Source: Ihuprevotella massiliensis (lineage in GTDB: Bacteria; Bacteroidota; Bacteroidia; Bacteroidales; Bacteroidaceae). From it: a DNA stretch of 64,000 bases. Every line of letters starts with the position of its first letter. The first letter of the stretch is position 1. The stretch lies in the NCBI GenBank assembly GCA_900095835.1, contig LT608321.1, forward strand, positions 2,013,164 through 2,077,163, in the 5' to 3' direction. The translations under genes were made by a program, and so were the position numbers. The notes below the pieces were generated by a model, which searched no databases, was not told where the DNA came from, and saw only the letters and a list, made by a program, of their open reading frames with translations. Of this stretch, positions 63,953-64,000 are shown in pieces.

Positions 63953-64000
63953 AAGTAATTAAGGGCGTACGGTGGATGCCTAGGCTCTTACAGGCGATGA
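63953..64000 (+). rRNA. rrl: 23S ribosomal RNA, 5' end (cut by window edge)
   Basis: The sequence AAGGGCGTACGGTGGATGCC at about 63960-63979 is the conserved 5' start region of 23S rRNA. Only the first 48 bases or so are in the window, and the exact 5' end is uncertain. Confidence 0.85.

Overview
The window is bacterial chromosome from a member of the Bacteroidales, most likely Prevotellaceae (a Prevotella/Alloprevotella-type organism). The evidence is Bacteroidetes-type promoters (TTTG, about 20 bp, TAnnTTTG) ahead of many genes, type V (Mfa/FimA) fimbrial loci, a PorX-type response regulator/PglZ protein, a FeoA-FeoB fusion, the order parA-parB-DUF5683-lytic transglycosylase-RelA/SpoT, and a 16S rRNA that reads as Bacteroidales. 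Genus and species cannot be fixed from sequence reading alone.

Layout. 0-12.4 kb is mostly housekeeping: a truncated hypothetical, dps, a minus-strand cell-envelope cluster (EnvC/M23-like, DUF4292 lipoprotein, TPR lipoprotein, dut), dgt, a HigB/HigA module, purA and a large FAD-dependent oxidoreductase. 12.4-13.4 kb is a gene-free block of unusual repeats. 13.7-29.1 kb holds two convergent type V fimbrial operons: a plus-strand one with DUF3575 and DUF3868/OmpA outer-membrane proteins, an Mfa1-like stalk subunit, two Mfa2/FimB-type anchors and an unrelated exported protein; and a minus-strand one with an Mfa1-like subunit, two accessory fimbrillins and a 901-residue tip-type protein. 29.6-30.6 kb is gene-free and G/T-rich on the plus strand. 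30.7-40 kb has rplU-rpmA, a conserved hypothetical, carboxynorspermidine dehydrogenase, an NPCBM-GH27 alpha-galactosidase, an Abi_2-family (AbiD/F) gene in a direct-repeat-bounded cassette, porX and cmk. 40-43.4 kb is accessory: a MITE-like element, inverted-repeat and 21-bp repeat blocks, tRNA-Arg, two identical tRNA-Phe genes, and a Phd/YoeB module whose toxin carries an in-frame stop. 43.4-61 kb has feoAB, pyk, a third fimbrillin-type operon, parA-parB-DUF5683-mltD-rsh and a DUF262/DUF1524 (GmrSD-like) defence protein. The window ends in an rRNA operon (16S, tRNA-Ile, tRNA-Ala, start of 23S).

Most interesting items. (1) The Abi_2/AbiF-like HEPN gene has its own consensus promoter, a small structured U-tailed RNA candidate between promoter and start codon, and a perfect 37-bp hairpin-forming direct repeat on each side. 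(2) Three dispersed families of intergenic DNA are present: heptamer TCTAACG arrays that run into start codons and, in the opposite orientation, into stop codons; 21-bp tandem arrays with an ACGT-T-tract core; and 27-bp inverted-repeat pairs followed by alternating CG/TG tracts. (3) An exported protein that is not a recognisable fimbrillin sits between two fimbrial anchors.
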